64,000 bases of DNA from Flavivirga jejuensis (GTDB lineage Bacteria; Bacteroidota; Bacteroidia; Flavobacteriales; Flavobacteriaceae). Below the pieces are notes generated by a model, which saw only the letters and a program-made list of their open reading frames with translations, searched no databases and was not told the DNA's origin. The translations under genes and the position numbers were made by a program. Of the stretch, positions 47,617 through 56,053 are shown piece after piece (position 1 is the stretch's first letter; each line of letters starts with the position of its first letter). The stretch is taken from contig NZ_JAUOEL010000007.1 of NCBI RefSeq assembly GCF_030540765.1, forward strand, positions 175,794 through 239,793, read 5' to 3'.

Positions 47617-48413
47617 GACACGATTGGGCTTGTGTTTAGTAACTGAATTTTTGTACAATAGTTCCAGGCATTACTTTCATTTGAATTGATGGAAATTTTC
47701 CCTAAAGTTTTTCCAAATTTATTCTTGAAACGTATCCCCGTTTGTTGGGTTTCCTTTTGATGAAAATATTCTGTAACAGAAATTTTTGATTGCTGCAATT
47801 CTTTATTGTCTTTTGGAACTGCGGCGATAGTTAATGGGATACTATCTGTTTTAGTAACCAATTCAAGTATGTGCTCTTTGGAATAGTCTACAGCACATAT
47901 TTCTTTAAACGGAATTGAATTTTGGTTGGGGATATGAAGTGTTACGCCTTGTGGGTTTTCGAACAGGTATAAGAATAGTGGATATAGGTATTGATCTGAG
48001 CTAAACCCCTTAGTCATATAGCATTCACCTAATTCTTCATCATCCTTTAATTCAAAAGGTTTTGGTTTTATTGGGGCTCTTTCATTATTTGAAGCTTGCT
48101 TTTCCCAACCATTTCGATATAATAATTCGGTTTCAATTGGACATTGATTATCTATATGTCCTTTTACGATATGATTTATTTTTTCTGGAGTCAGTTCTTT
48201 ATACCAAAACTCTCCTGGGTGTACTATACATGTAGGAGCGTCTTCACACCTTCCATTGCATCTGGTTTTAATGGTGTGTGTGTTGTTCCAAAGCTCATTG
48301 TTGCGCAAATAAGCTCTTGCTGTTCTTACAACTTCTTCGCTTCCTGCTTTTTTACAAGAACCTCCATCACAAAAGAAAAAGGTATGTGTCGTATTGGCTA
48401 TATTTTTCCCCAT
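47613..48413 (-). CDS. (2Fe-2S) ferredoxin-domain protein, first gene after the riboswitch
   Basis: 266 residues from the ATG at 48413; an upstream ATG at 48476 would add a hydrophobic, poorly conserved stretch. The N-terminal roughly 110 residues are thioredoxin-like ferredoxin with four Cys ligands (FFCDGGSCKKAG, then TRCNGRCEDAPTC). A C-terminal region from about 130 contains ELKDDEELGECYMTKGF, followed by a DUF2470-like segment (SIPLTIAAVP not diagnostic). Ferredoxin-like CbiW proteins occur at the start of other cobalamin operons. It may supply electrons for ring reduction or CobK-type steps. It has a 4-base overlap with cobA. Confidence 0.72.
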   Translation of the reverse strand: MGKNIANTTHTFFFCDGGSCKKAGSEEVVRTARAYLRNNELWNNTHTIKTRCNGRCEDAPTCIVHPGEFWYKELTPEKINHIVKGHIDNQCPIETELLYRNGWEKQASNNERAPIKPKPFELKDDEELGECYMTKGFSSDQYLYPLFLYLFENPQGVTLHIPNQNSIPFKEICAVDYSKEHILELVTKTDSIPLTIAAVPKDNKELQQSKISVTEYFHQKETQQTGIRFKNKFGKTLGKISINSNESNAWNYCTKIQLLNTSPIVS

Positions 48414-48512
48414 CTTACTTTTTATAAAGAAATAAAAATGAAGAGTAAGGAACCCAGAAATTGGGCTATCGAACACTTTAACTTTTATTCCCGAAAGTTT
48501 AAATTATGTTGT

Positions 48513-48652
48513 GCATTAGGCAGGTCTTCTGACTTACTCTACTTTTAACGTCTTCCCATTCTTTAGAACAGTGACTTTTAATGTTAAAAGCTTTTTTAGA
48601 GCTTACAGCTGCGGGAACAGTTTTGGATTTACACCAAATTCCCTTTTAATTC
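48513..48652 (-). promoter_or_regulatory. Cobalamin riboswitch
   Basis: Read on the minus strand, it shows AAAAGGGAA, GGTGTAAATCC, CCCGCAGCTGTAAG, AGTCACTG, TGGGAAGACG and the B12 box AGTCAGAAGACCTGCC (48519-48534), the ordered conserved elements of the AdoCbl riboswitch. It precedes the ferredoxin gene by about 100 bases, so adenosylcobalamin should repress the whole downstream run to cobN. The four genes upstream (cobQ to the P-loop kinase) are not covered by it. Confidence 0.95.
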
Positions 48653-48714
48653 TATTTTTTTTAATAAAAAAATAAGAAACCAAAAGCGCTACGAATGTAT
48701 CATTTTTTTTTGAA

Positions 48715-49242
48715 CTAAAGGATTAAATTCAAAATGAATTCTATTCTTTTTAAAGGAGTTGTTTTTGAGAGCATAATAATATCAAACCCTCTTTTTTTAT
48801 AATATTCTAAAAGAGTCTTTTCTAATTTGAGGCAATAATCAAATTCTTGTAATCGTTGTCCGTCTTTACAATAAATCTCGAACCAAGTTGGAGCAAAAAA
48901 TACTTTTTTATGATAGGTTTCATGATAAGGAAATGTTTTTAAGTATTTTGGAATTTCCTTTTCTGCAACGGTTAAGTAGGCTTCCAAATCTAGTAAAGAA
49001 CGATCACAAACTAGTGCCTTACTGTTTGATAATGCTTCATTTGTTATTTTATAAACAAGATTGGTAAATCGATTGATGTCTTGCCAAGGCATGCCTTTTC
49101 GTCCATGCTTTTGTTCATCAATAATTACTTTTCTAGACACTTCGTCCATACATGGTACGTTGTGTTTTAGAAGTTTTATCAAAGTCGTTTTTCCAGTACC
49201 TGGAGCGCCAGTAATAATGTATTTTTTTTGAAGATTATGCAT
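48715..49242 (-). CDS. NadR-like P-loop kinase/ATPase in the cobalamin cluster
   Basis: 175 residues. Walker A is TGAPGTGKTTL (Gly12-Thr19 region), followed by DEVSRKVIIDEQKHGRKGMPWQDINRF, VCDRSLLDLEAYL and FAPTWFEIYCKDGQRLQEF. This is the AAA_28/NadR-kinase-like family, not CobU. It overlaps the cbiB stop by 8 bases. Given that a CobD decarboxylase needs L-threonine phosphate and adenosylcobinamide needs a kinase, it may be a non-orthologous L-threonine or cobinamide kinase. That is inference from context only. Confidence 0.7.
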   Translation of the reverse strand: MHNLQKKYIITGAPGTGKTTLIKLLKHNVPCMDEVSRKVIIDEQKHGRKGMPWQDINRFTNLVYKITNEALSNSKALVCDRSLLDLEAYLTVAEKEIPKYLKTFPYHETYHKKVFFAPTWFEIYCKDGQRLQEFDYCLKLEKTLLEYYKKRGFDIIMLSKTTPLKRIEFILNLIL

Positions 49243-50176
49243 TATAAAGGACTAAAAACACAGCAATAATTAAGATACAAAACAAAGTACTTACTGCGTA
49301 GTTAATTTGACTGACTGTTTTAATTTCTTCGTGTTTAATTTCACGATTATTACTTCCTATAAATGGTTTTTCAACCAATTTACCATGATAGTAATTGGGA
49401 CCTCCAAATTGACAATTTAAAACATAGGCTAATGCGGCTTCTGGATAGCCTGCATTTGGACTGCTGTGCTTTTTTCCTTCTTTTAAAATAAAGAAAATGC
49501 CTCTTAATTTAAACTGAACAATTACTATTAAAAAAGCAGTAATTCTAGCAGGTAGGTAATTAACGACATCATCTAGTTTTGCGGCAAATTTTCCGAACAA
49601 AATATAGCGATCATTTTTGTATCCGATCATAGAATCTAATGTGTTGATCATTTTATAAGCCATTACACCTGGGATTCCCAAAATTGCAAAATAAAACAAG
49701 GGGGCAATGACGCCATCACTTAAGTTTTCAGACATCGTTTCAAAAGTGGCTATCCGTATTTGTTGTTCGTTTAAGTTGTTAGTTTCCCGTCCCACAATCC
49801 AAGATAAACGTTTGCGTCCGGCGTCTAAACCTTCATCTTTTAGTATTTTAAAAACAGCCTTTCCTTCTTGTATTAATGTTTTGTTTGCCAAGCAATAAAA
49901 TAACATAGCTATTGAAAATAAAATACTAAGGATAGTAAAACCCTTAGAATTTAGCCATTGTATCATTAATAACGGTATTACAAAAGCGGCGCTTATTAAT
50001 ACAATAGATAAAAGTATCCCTTTTAGTAATTTACCCCTCCCCTTGTTACATATTTTTTCACCAAAAGCAATGGCTTTTCCATAGAAAACAATAAGATGTG
50101 GCATCCATTTAGGATCGCCAAAAAGCAGATCTAAGCAAAAGGCACTAATTAATATGTAAATAGTATTTAAAGCCAT
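49235..50176 (-). CDS. cbiB: Adenosylcobinamide-phosphate synthase CbiB
   Basis: 313 residues with several membrane segments. The start AFCLDLLFGDPKWMPHLIVFYGKAI and the central KMINTLDSMIGYKNDRYILFGKFAAKLDDVVNYLPAR are CbiB hallmarks. SPNAGYPEAALAYVLNCQFGGPNYYHG is the later family block. It joins aminopropanol (or its phosphate) to adenosylcobyric acid at the membrane. It overlaps cobD by 10 bases and the kinase by 8. Confidence 0.94.
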   Translation of the reverse strand: MALNTIYILISAFCLDLLFGDPKWMPHLIVFYGKAIAFGEKICNKGRGKLLKGILLSIVLISAAFVIPLLMIQWLNSKGFTILSILFSIAMLFYCLANKTLIQEGKAVFKILKDEGLDAGRKRLSWIVGRETNNLNEQQIRIATFETMSENLSDGVIAPLFYFAILGIPGVMAYKMINTLDSMIGYKNDRYILFGKFAAKLDDVVNYLPARITAFLIVIVQFKLRGIFFILKEGKKHSSPNAGYPEAALAYVLNCQFGGPNYYHGKLVEKPFIGSNNREIKHEEIKTVSQINYAVSTLFCILIIAVFLVLYNA

Positions 50177-51174
50177 TCCTTTAAGGCTTGAATAAGTTTG
50201 ATATTAGCTTTTTTACTTTGGGTAGAGACTCGAATATACTCGCCTTTTAATCGAGAAAAATTGGTGGCATCTCTAATAAGTATCTGGTGTTTTTTTATCA
50301 GGAACTCCTTTAATTCCTTGGCTGATTTATTTTGTAATCGGACTAAAAAATAGGGTGTATTACTTTCACAAACGTTTAATCCTTCTAATTGATCGAGTTG
50401 TTTTTTAAAAACTGCAGCTTCTGTTAGTAATTCTGAAGCGTTAAACTGAAGTGTTTTATAATTGTTAAAAATAAATTCACCTGCTTTTATAGCCAATGAA
50501 TTTACGCTCCAAGGCATTTTTAAATTTAAAAGCTTCACGATATTTGAAGTACTTGAAACGATATAGCCTAAACGTAACCCAGGAATTGTAAATGTTTTGG
50601 TTAAAGAACGTACCACTATTACATTACTGTAATTCTCAGTAAGTGACATGATAGAATCAATACTATTGGTAAACTCAATATACGCTTCATCAATAACAAA
50701 TGTGGTATTTGGTTTTTGCTTAAACAAAAATTCTAATTCTTTTTTTGAAAAAACTGTTCCGTCAGGGTTATTTGGGTTGCAAATAAACACGAGGTCAGTG
50801 TCTGTGTTCCCTAAATCTGTTCGTGCAATTAACTTGTAATTGAGTTTAAAAATTTTACATGCATCTTCATATTCTGAAAAAGTAGGAGCTACAATAGTCG
50901 CTTTCTTATTAGAAAATAATTGAGCTATTAGGTAAAAGGCTTCGGTTGCTCCATTGGTAAATAAAAACTGATCATTGCTTAATTGAAATGTTTTAGCCGC
51001 CAACTCATTAAGCTCATTAGCAACAGGAGAAGGGTAATTTTGAATTTGATGAATATTGCTTAAAATGGCTTCTGTTAATTCTGAAGGGCATCCTTTATAA
51101 TACACATTAGAACTAAAATTGTGTTTTATTTTTCCTTCTATCAAATGAAGGTCATCACCATGTCCGTTTAACAT
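50167..51174 (-). CDS. cobD: L-threonine-O-3-phosphate decarboxylase-like aminotransferase
   Basis: 335 residues. The start GHGDDLHLIEGKIKHNFSSNVYYKG resembles CobD (HGG...). The PLP-binding lysine is in RSLTKTFTIPGLRLGY, and CNPNNPDGTVFSKKEL is the fold-type I block. CobD forms (R)-1-amino-2-propanol phosphate for the nucleotide loop. Overlapping frames with cobQ (7 bases) and cbiB show one transcript. A histidinol-phosphate aminotransferase is the alternative, but context decides. Confidence 0.88.
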   Translation of the reverse strand: MLNGHGDDLHLIEGKIKHNFSSNVYYKGCPSELTEAILSNIHQIQNYPSPVANELNELAAKTFQLSNDQFLFTNGATEAFYLIAQLFSNKKATIVAPTFSEYEDACKIFKLNYKLIARTDLGNTDTDLVFICNPNNPDGTVFSKKELEFLFKQKPNTTFVIDEAYIEFTNSIDSIMSLTENYSNVIVVRSLTKTFTIPGLRLGYIVSSTSNIVKLLNLKMPWSVNSLAIKAGEFIFNNYKTLQFNASELLTEAAVFKKQLDQLEGLNVCESNTPYFLVRLQNKSAKELKEFLIKKHQILIRDATNFSRLKGEYIRVSTQSKKANIKLIQALKEWL

Positions 51175-52631
51175 TGTTCCATGCTATTTTTTAAAATGGT
51201 TGCCATATCTAAATTTTCATCAATCCAATCTGCTAATTTGTCAAATTGCTTAGCTTTAAATGATTTGTAATTTCTAGCTTTAGCATCTGGATATTTTACT
51301 TGAAGTAATTCAGTAACCACGTCTTGGTTATCAAAAATCCCATGAAGATAGGTTCCCCAACTTTTATTTCCGTCAAAATAGCCTTCTTCTTTGTTATTTA
51401 CAACGTTTAAATGTTTGTTTTTTGGAACATTTGTTTCTCCCATGTGAATTTCATAACCTTCACAAATCGCCTTTAAGTCTTTAAATTTAAACTGACGTTG
51501 TACGGTTTGTTTCGTTTTTGAAAGTGTGGTTTCTATATCAAAAATATTCAGACCTTTTTCTAAAGTCGTATTACTTTCAACTGAAAAAGGGTCAGCAATT
51601 GATTTTCCTAGCATTTGATAGCCACCGCAAATTCCAATAATAGGAATGTGTTTGTATTGTTCCTTAATTACTGTTGCCAATCCATCAGATTTTAAGGCTA
51701 TTAAATCTTCAATCGTATTTTTTGTTCCTGGAAGAATAATGATGTCTGCTTTTTTTAATTCTTCTGGATCTCTTGTAAAATAAAGATTGATTAATGGTTC
51801 TTGTTCTAATGATTGAAAATCGGTGTAGTTAGACATATAATGAAATTTTACTACAGCAATATTTAATTTATTAGCTCTGGAAGTTACCGCTCTTGAACCA
51901 AGCGCAACCGAATCTTCTTCTTCTATAATAATATCTTTAGCGTAAGGCATAATGCCTAAAACCGGTAAACCCGTAATCTCTTCTAATTTTTTTTTACCTT
52001 CTATAAATAGTGCTGGATCTCCTCTAAATTTATTAATAATAATCCCTTTTACCAGTTTTCGTTCCCAATCTTCGAGCAACTCAATAGTGCCATATACACT
52101 ACCAAACACACCGCCTTTATCAATGTCTGCTACCAAATAAACACAGGCGTTTGCTGCTTCTGCCATGCGCATGTTTACTATATCTCTGTGTTTTAGGTTG
52201 AGTTCACTAATACTCCCTGCTCCTTCCATTACAATAGGGTTATATTTTGCAGCTAATTGGTGAAACGCCTTTTTGGCTTCTTCGAAAAGATGCTTTTTGT
52301 CGTCGCCTAAAAAGTACTCTTGAGCTGTTTGGTTGCCTATAGGTTTACCATGTAAGACCACTTGTGATTTGTTTACTGATGACGGTTTTAATAATATAGG
52401 GTTCATCTCTACCCTTGGAGGAATTTCACATGCTTCTGCTTGTACGGCTTGTGCTCTTCCTATTTCAAGGTTATCTGGTGTTGAGAAACTATTTAAAGAC
52501 ATATTTTGAGCCTTAAAAGGCGCTGGTTGATATCCTTTCTGTTTAAGCCATCTACAAATTCCTGTTGTTATCCAACTTTTACCAACATCTGAACCAGTGC
52601 CAACTAGCATTATAGGGTGTAGGTTCTGCAT
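51168..52631 (-). CDS. cobQ: Cobyric acid synthase
   Basis: 487 residues. The N-terminal ATPase domain has GTGSDVGKSWITTGICRWL and NMSLNSFSTPDNLEIGRAQAVQAEACEIPPRVEMNPILLKP, a CobQ/CbiP hallmark. The C-terminal glutamine amidotransferase has GICGGYQMLGK (nucleophile Cys) and YLHGIFDN (His). It amidates side chains b, d, e and g of adenosylcobyrinic acid diamide. It is the first gene of the four-gene unit and has no B12 box upstream in the 470-base leader. Confidence 0.95.
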   Translation of the reverse strand: MQNLHPIMLVGTGSDVGKSWITTGICRWLKQKGYQPAPFKAQNMSLNSFSTPDNLEIGRAQAVQAEACEIPPRVEMNPILLKPSSVNKSQVVLHGKPIGNQTAQEYFLGDDKKHLFEEAKKAFHQLAAKYNPIVMEGAGSISELNLKHRDIVNMRMAEAANACVYLVADIDKGGVFGSVYGTIELLEDWERKLVKGIIINKFRGDPALFIEGKKKLEEITGLPVLGIMPYAKDIIIEEEDSVALGSRAVTSRANKLNIAVVKFHYMSNYTDFQSLEQEPLINLYFTRDPEELKKADIIILPGTKNTIEDLIALKSDGLATVIKEQYKHIPIIGICGGYQMLGKSIADPFSVESNTTLEKGLNIFDIETTLSKTKQTVQRQFKFKDLKAICEGYEIHMGETNVPKNKHLNVVNNKEEGYFDGNKSWGTYLHGIFDNQDVVTELLQVKYPDAKARNYKSFKAKQFDKLADWIDENLDMATILKNSMEQC

Positions 52632-53108
52632 TTTATTTTTATACGTTTTACTGGCAAAAATATTGAATTAGATATGACTTTGTAGGGGATTTGTAATAAA
52701 AAGTTTAGGGTGTGTTTTGTGGTTTTTAGGTGTTGGTGTTTGGTTGAGGGTTGTGAGGGTGTTTTGTTATTAGCTATTGGAGCGAAGGCTAAATCGTAGT
52801 ATGTGTAAAATGATGAGGGGATTAAATTTGTGCTTGATTTTGTTTTTACATTACTCAAAACATTTGTGATGTTATTTACCACCCTTATGTTTCTTTTTTA
52901 TGTAATTATAAAACATAATCAGTATTGAAAATGAAAGTTTTATATGGATATTTTTGGGATTATAGTGACCTCAAAGTCTCACGACTTAGCGGAATATTAA
53001 TCAACCAAGAGTATAAAACCTGAAAGAAGGTTAGAAACTAACTTAGTGTAAAGTTTAATCTTTAACTTTTGTAAAGGATGTCCCTTAACGAACATTTAAA
53101 CAAACATT
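52632..53108. other. Divergent intergenic region with G-rich strand and island boundary
   Basis: Holds a G/T-rich plus-strand tract (52708-52771) and the hybrid repeat at 52906-53032. A frame at 52610-52882 overlaps the cobQ start and has biased composition, so I do not accept it. The cobQ promoter should be here. Confidence 0.6.
52906..53032. repeat. Hybrid (inside-out) copy of the island repeat
   Basis: The right half of the 153-bp element (ATAATCAGTATTGAAAATGA onward, to GTGACCTC) is followed by a single core AAAGTC-TCAC-GACTT (52973-52987) and then the left half (AGCGGAATATTAATCAACCA onward, to GAAAGAAGGTTA). The outer CTCCGC/GCGGAG ends are absent. It marks the left edge of the island. 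Confidence 0.8.
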
Positions 53109-54020
53109 ATGAATCAAATTTTAAAAAATAAATACTTAAGAAGATTCTTTTGGATATCTAGTACTGCAATTTTAATTTGTTTACTTCTAATTAGATTTTA
53201 TATTTTTAATAAGCCTACAACTGAAAGCCCCGATTGGTATAATTTCATATCTGATGTGATAGAAGGGCTTGTGGCAACAATTATTACAACTATTGGAATT
53301 GGGGTTATGATTTTCTATGTAACACCAAAGGTAGACCCAAAGGATGGTGCTGAATTCCTTCATTCTAGAGAGTTTAATAAATACTTTAAATCTGTACTTA
53401 AAGAGAATCCTAACGAATGGTATTTCAGAGGTGGATTTGGAAGGTATTTAAGAACAGCGGTCATTCCTCGTTTACACCAAGTAGCAACAGACGGAACTGC
53501 CGTAACAGTAAAGGCCCAGATTCTTAATCCTCAAAACGAAAGGTTATGTAAAATACACGCTCATTTACGAAATACTGTAAATAATTCCGAAAAGAAAACA
53601 GATTGGGACGATAAAGAAGTTAAAATCAATTTATATGCTACAATCGTAGTTTGTTCGATATATGAAAGTAATAACGCATTTTTAGATATTTCTATATATC
53701 TGATAGATTTCTTCTCAACTGATAGAATAGATATTAGCACAAATTCAGGAATACTAACAAAAGACGACCAAAAATCACCAGGTTTAAAATTTCATAAAGA
53801 TTCTAATCATTATAGAGCATATAAAGGAGATTTAACTGTAACAGAACAACAAGCATCTGATGTAGTTAAAAAATTGAATGTTAAATATAAAATAGGAAAA
53901 GTCACAGGAGATAACATTAAAAAAATATTAAAAGAACTCAATTTTAATGAAAACTTTTCAAGTGCGGATAATGATAGAATTGCATTATTGGTAAATGATA
54001 AATCTATTCCATATGAATAA
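53109..54020 (+). CDS. Membrane-anchored protein of unknown function, pair member 1
   Basis: 303 residues. Two N-terminal membrane helices (about 13-31 and 47-70) are followed by a cytosolic domain beginning WYFRGGFGRYLRTAVIPRLHQ and containing VTVKAQILNPQNERLC and INLYATIVVCSIYESNN. The alternating strand/helix pattern suggests a globular alpha/beta domain that I have seen in uncharacterised membrane proteins but cannot name. It overlaps the cupin-like gene that follows, so the two are almost certainly co-translated. The setting between mobile repeats fits accessory or defence cargo; that is inference. Confidence 0.6.
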   Translation: MNQILKNKYLRRFFWISSTAILICLLLIRFYIFNKPTTESPDWYNFISDVIEGLVATIITTIGIGVMIFYVTPKVDPKDGAEFLHSREFNKYFKSVLKENPNEWYFRGGFGRYLRTAVIPRLHQVATDGTAVTVKAQILNPQNERLCKIHAHLRNTVNNSEKKTDWDDKEVKINLYATIVVCSIYESNNAFLDISIYLIDFFSTDRIDISTNSGILTKDDQKSPGLKFHKDSNHYRAYKGDLTVTEQQASDVVKKLNVKYKIGKVTGDNIKKILKELNFNENFSSADNDRIALLVNDKSIPYE

Positions 54021-54651
54021 TATTATTTATTCTTTATTCAATTCATATTCTAAAGTTAATATGATTAAAATATTAGACTTTCTAATCGACGATATTAATA
54101 ATATTTGCGCTGAATGGCATCCTCTTGGATTTATTTATATTAAATTAATTCAAGGCAAAAAAAATGATTATCGATTACATATATGGCCAAAAGAAACTAG
54201 AAGTTCAAATAAAACGAAGCATCCTATCCATAATCATATTTATAATATAGAAAGCTTAGTAGTGTCCGGTAAAGTAGGATGTGAAGCATATTCAATAGAA
54301 AAAAAAACTATTTCTAAAACAAAATTATATAAAGTTCATTATTCAAAATCGGGGTCTAAGTTAGTATCAACAAATGAATCAGTTAATATAGAAAAGAAAA
54401 ATATCTCTTGGACTAACACAGGAAACACCTACATAATTGAGAAAGGAGATTACCACCAATCCGTGGTAGAACAAAATACTTTTGCAGCTACAGTAGTTAA
54501 AAACTATAATAAATCTGACAATATAAAACCAACTGTAATTGTGAATGAAGTTGATTTTTATAAACATAATTGTCCAACGGAAAAAATTGACAAAGATTTC
54601 GTTTTAGTTAAATTAAAAGAGCTAAGAAATCGTGTAAATAATAACTTATAG
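54013..54651 (+). CDS. Cupin-like protein of unknown function, pair member 2
   Basis: 212 residues from the ATG at 54013, which overlaps the upstream stop by 8 bases; an ATG at 53995 overlaps by 26 bases and one at 54061 is also possible. The segment KTKHPIHNHIYNIESLVVSGKVGCEAY shows the HxHN metal motif of cupins followed by the G-rich turn, and GDYHQSVVEQNTFAATVV gives the second cupin motif with another His. A single-domain cupin with three His could be a dioxygenase or sensor. The pairing with a membrane protein suggests a sensor/effector pair, but the function is unknown. Confidence 0.62.
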   Translation: MNNIIYSLFNSYSKVNMIKILDFLIDDINNICAEWHPLGFIYIKLIQGKKNDYRLHIWPKETRSSNKTKHPIHNHIYNIESLVVSGKVGCEAYSIEKKTISKTKLYKVHYSKSGSKLVSTNESVNIEKKNISWTNTGNTYIIEKGDYHQSVVEQNTFAATVVKNYNKSDNIKPTVIVNEVDFYKHNCPTEKIDKDFVLVKLKELRNRVNNNL

Positions 54652-54704
54652 CGAAAAAATGTAAAGTAACTAAGCGTTCATGTGATCAGCACGAACGATC
54701 CCCG

Positions 54705-54857
54705 CTCCGCAAAGTCTCCCGAATTAGCGGAACATTAATCAACCAAGGGTATAAAATTTGAAAGAAAATCACAAAATATAATCAGTATTGAAAATGAAAA
54801 CTTCATGTGAATATTTTTGGAATCATAGTTACCTCAAAGTCGGGAGACTTTGCGGAG
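54705..54857. mobile_element. 153-bp REP/MITE-like element, copy 1
   Basis: Begins CTCCGCAAAGTCTCCCGA and ends TCGGGAGACTTTGCGGAG, so the ends are about 21-bp terminal inverted repeats. The left end alone also folds as TCCGCAAAGTC-TCCC-GAATTAGCGGA, a REP-like hairpin. The length is identical to the copy at 57640. It lacks coding capacity. Confidence 0.88.
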
Positions 54858-54894
54858 TGGGCAGGATATCCAAAAACAATAATTAAGATTATCT

Positions 54895-56037
54895 ATGTCA
54901 GAAACTAACAACGAAGACCTTGAAAGGAATAAATTAATTCTCGAGATAAGTCAACTTGAAAATAAGATTAACACACCATGGTATAAACGAAGTGAGTTCA
55001 TATCTGTATTAATACCTGCAATTCTCACAATCTTTTCATTGTTCATTTTGTACAAAGCTGGGTCGTATGATGAAAGGTCGCAACAATTTAGTCTTGAACG
55101 AAAATCTTTAGAAATAGAACGAGCAGAAATTGAAAACTTCAAAAATGAAATTGACTATAATATTAAGATGTATTCGGATAGTTTAGATCAATTCAAGACT
55201 AAATACTTCCATTCAATACTTCAAGGTACAATACAAAACTCATTCATAACCAAGGAAAGAAGTGACAATGAAAAACTGCACACATTTCTTCAGTCAATAT
55301 TGTTTGACTCTTCACAAACTAAAGAATCACTCATTAATAAAACAGCACGTTTTCTAATCAAAAAAGATACTAATTACACCAAATTGGTAGAACAAAATAT
55401 TCTTCTTGCTTTAGAAAGAATCAGTGATGAGAAAATAGGTTTACCTCAAAAAATACGAACTGAATTGCGCAGGGATTCATTGCACAAAGACGATATTCTA
55501 ATTACTTTTAGATTTATTCACAGATATTTCCCTGGAGCTAAGTCCAACACAACATGGAAACATGATCTAGAAAATTTTGGTGAAGTAGTTAAACTTATAA
55601 TAGAAAATATTTTGTGGGACAACCAAGGACGAATAGATAAAATTGAAATAAATGGCAATGCTAATGATGATCGATTCTCGACTAAATATGATGGGTCACT
55701 TGGTGACATTGAAGGCATTAAATACACCTATAGAGATTATCGAGATTCAATAAGAGAAACTAAAATGTATTTATATAAAGGTTCTCATTTTGGCAATAAA
55801 GAGCTTTCATTTTTACGTGGGTTTATTATAAAAGATAAACTTGAGGAATCAAAAAAAATAAATTCATATAATATTAAATTAATATCAAGTCTAAATGAAT
55901 CAAGAGGCTCTAGAGACATCGAGGTCAATATTAAAATCAAAAACTGTTATACGAAATTCAAGAAGTATTATAGATTCGACGAAGACGTTATTCGAAAATA
56001 TTGGAATAAATATTATAATGTGAATGACAGCCCATAA
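54895..56037 (+). CDS. Coiled-coil membrane protein of unknown function
   Basis: 380 residues. A short coiled coil (4-26) precedes one membrane helix (about 37-55, ISVLIPAILTIFSLFILY), then a second coiled coil (about 64-105, SLERKSLEIERAEIENFKNEI). The remaining C-terminal 270 residues form a soluble alpha/beta domain rich in charged residues. No enzyme motif is recognised. It is bounded by perfect 25-bp inverted repeats (54837-54861 and 56054-56078), consistent with movement as a unit. Base composition is as AT-rich as its surroundings. Confidence 0.62.
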   Translation: MSETNNEDLERNKLILEISQLENKINTPWYKRSEFISVLIPAILTIFSLFILYKAGSYDERSQQFSLERKSLEIERAEIENFKNEIDYNIKMYSDSLDQFKTKYFHSILQGTIQNSFITKERSDNEKLHTFLQSILFDSSQTKESLINKTARFLIKKDTNYTKLVEQNILLALERISDEKIGLPQKIRTELRRDSLHKDDILITFRFIHRYFPGAKSNTTWKHDLENFGEVVKLIIENILWDNQGRIDKIEINGNANDDRFSTKYDGSLGDIEGIKYTYRDYRDSIRETKMYLYKGSHFGNKELSFLRGFIIKDKLEESKKINSYNIKLISSLNESRGSRDIEVNIKIKNCYTKFKKYYRFDEDVIRKYWNKYYNVNDSP

Positions 56038-56053
56038 CAAAGGTAATCATTAA

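Noticed and set aside
48715-49242. Calling this gene cobU
   Set aside because: The sequence lacks the CobU motifs and looks like a NadR/AAA_28-type P-loop protein; only position suggests a B12 role.
51168-52631. Second cobalamin riboswitch before cobQ
   Set aside because: No B12 box or GGTG/CCCGC elements in the 470-base leader.
52610-52882. 90-residue frame before cobQ
   Set aside because: Overlaps the cobQ start, Pro/Thr/His-biased from the G-rich opposite strand, no recognised domain.
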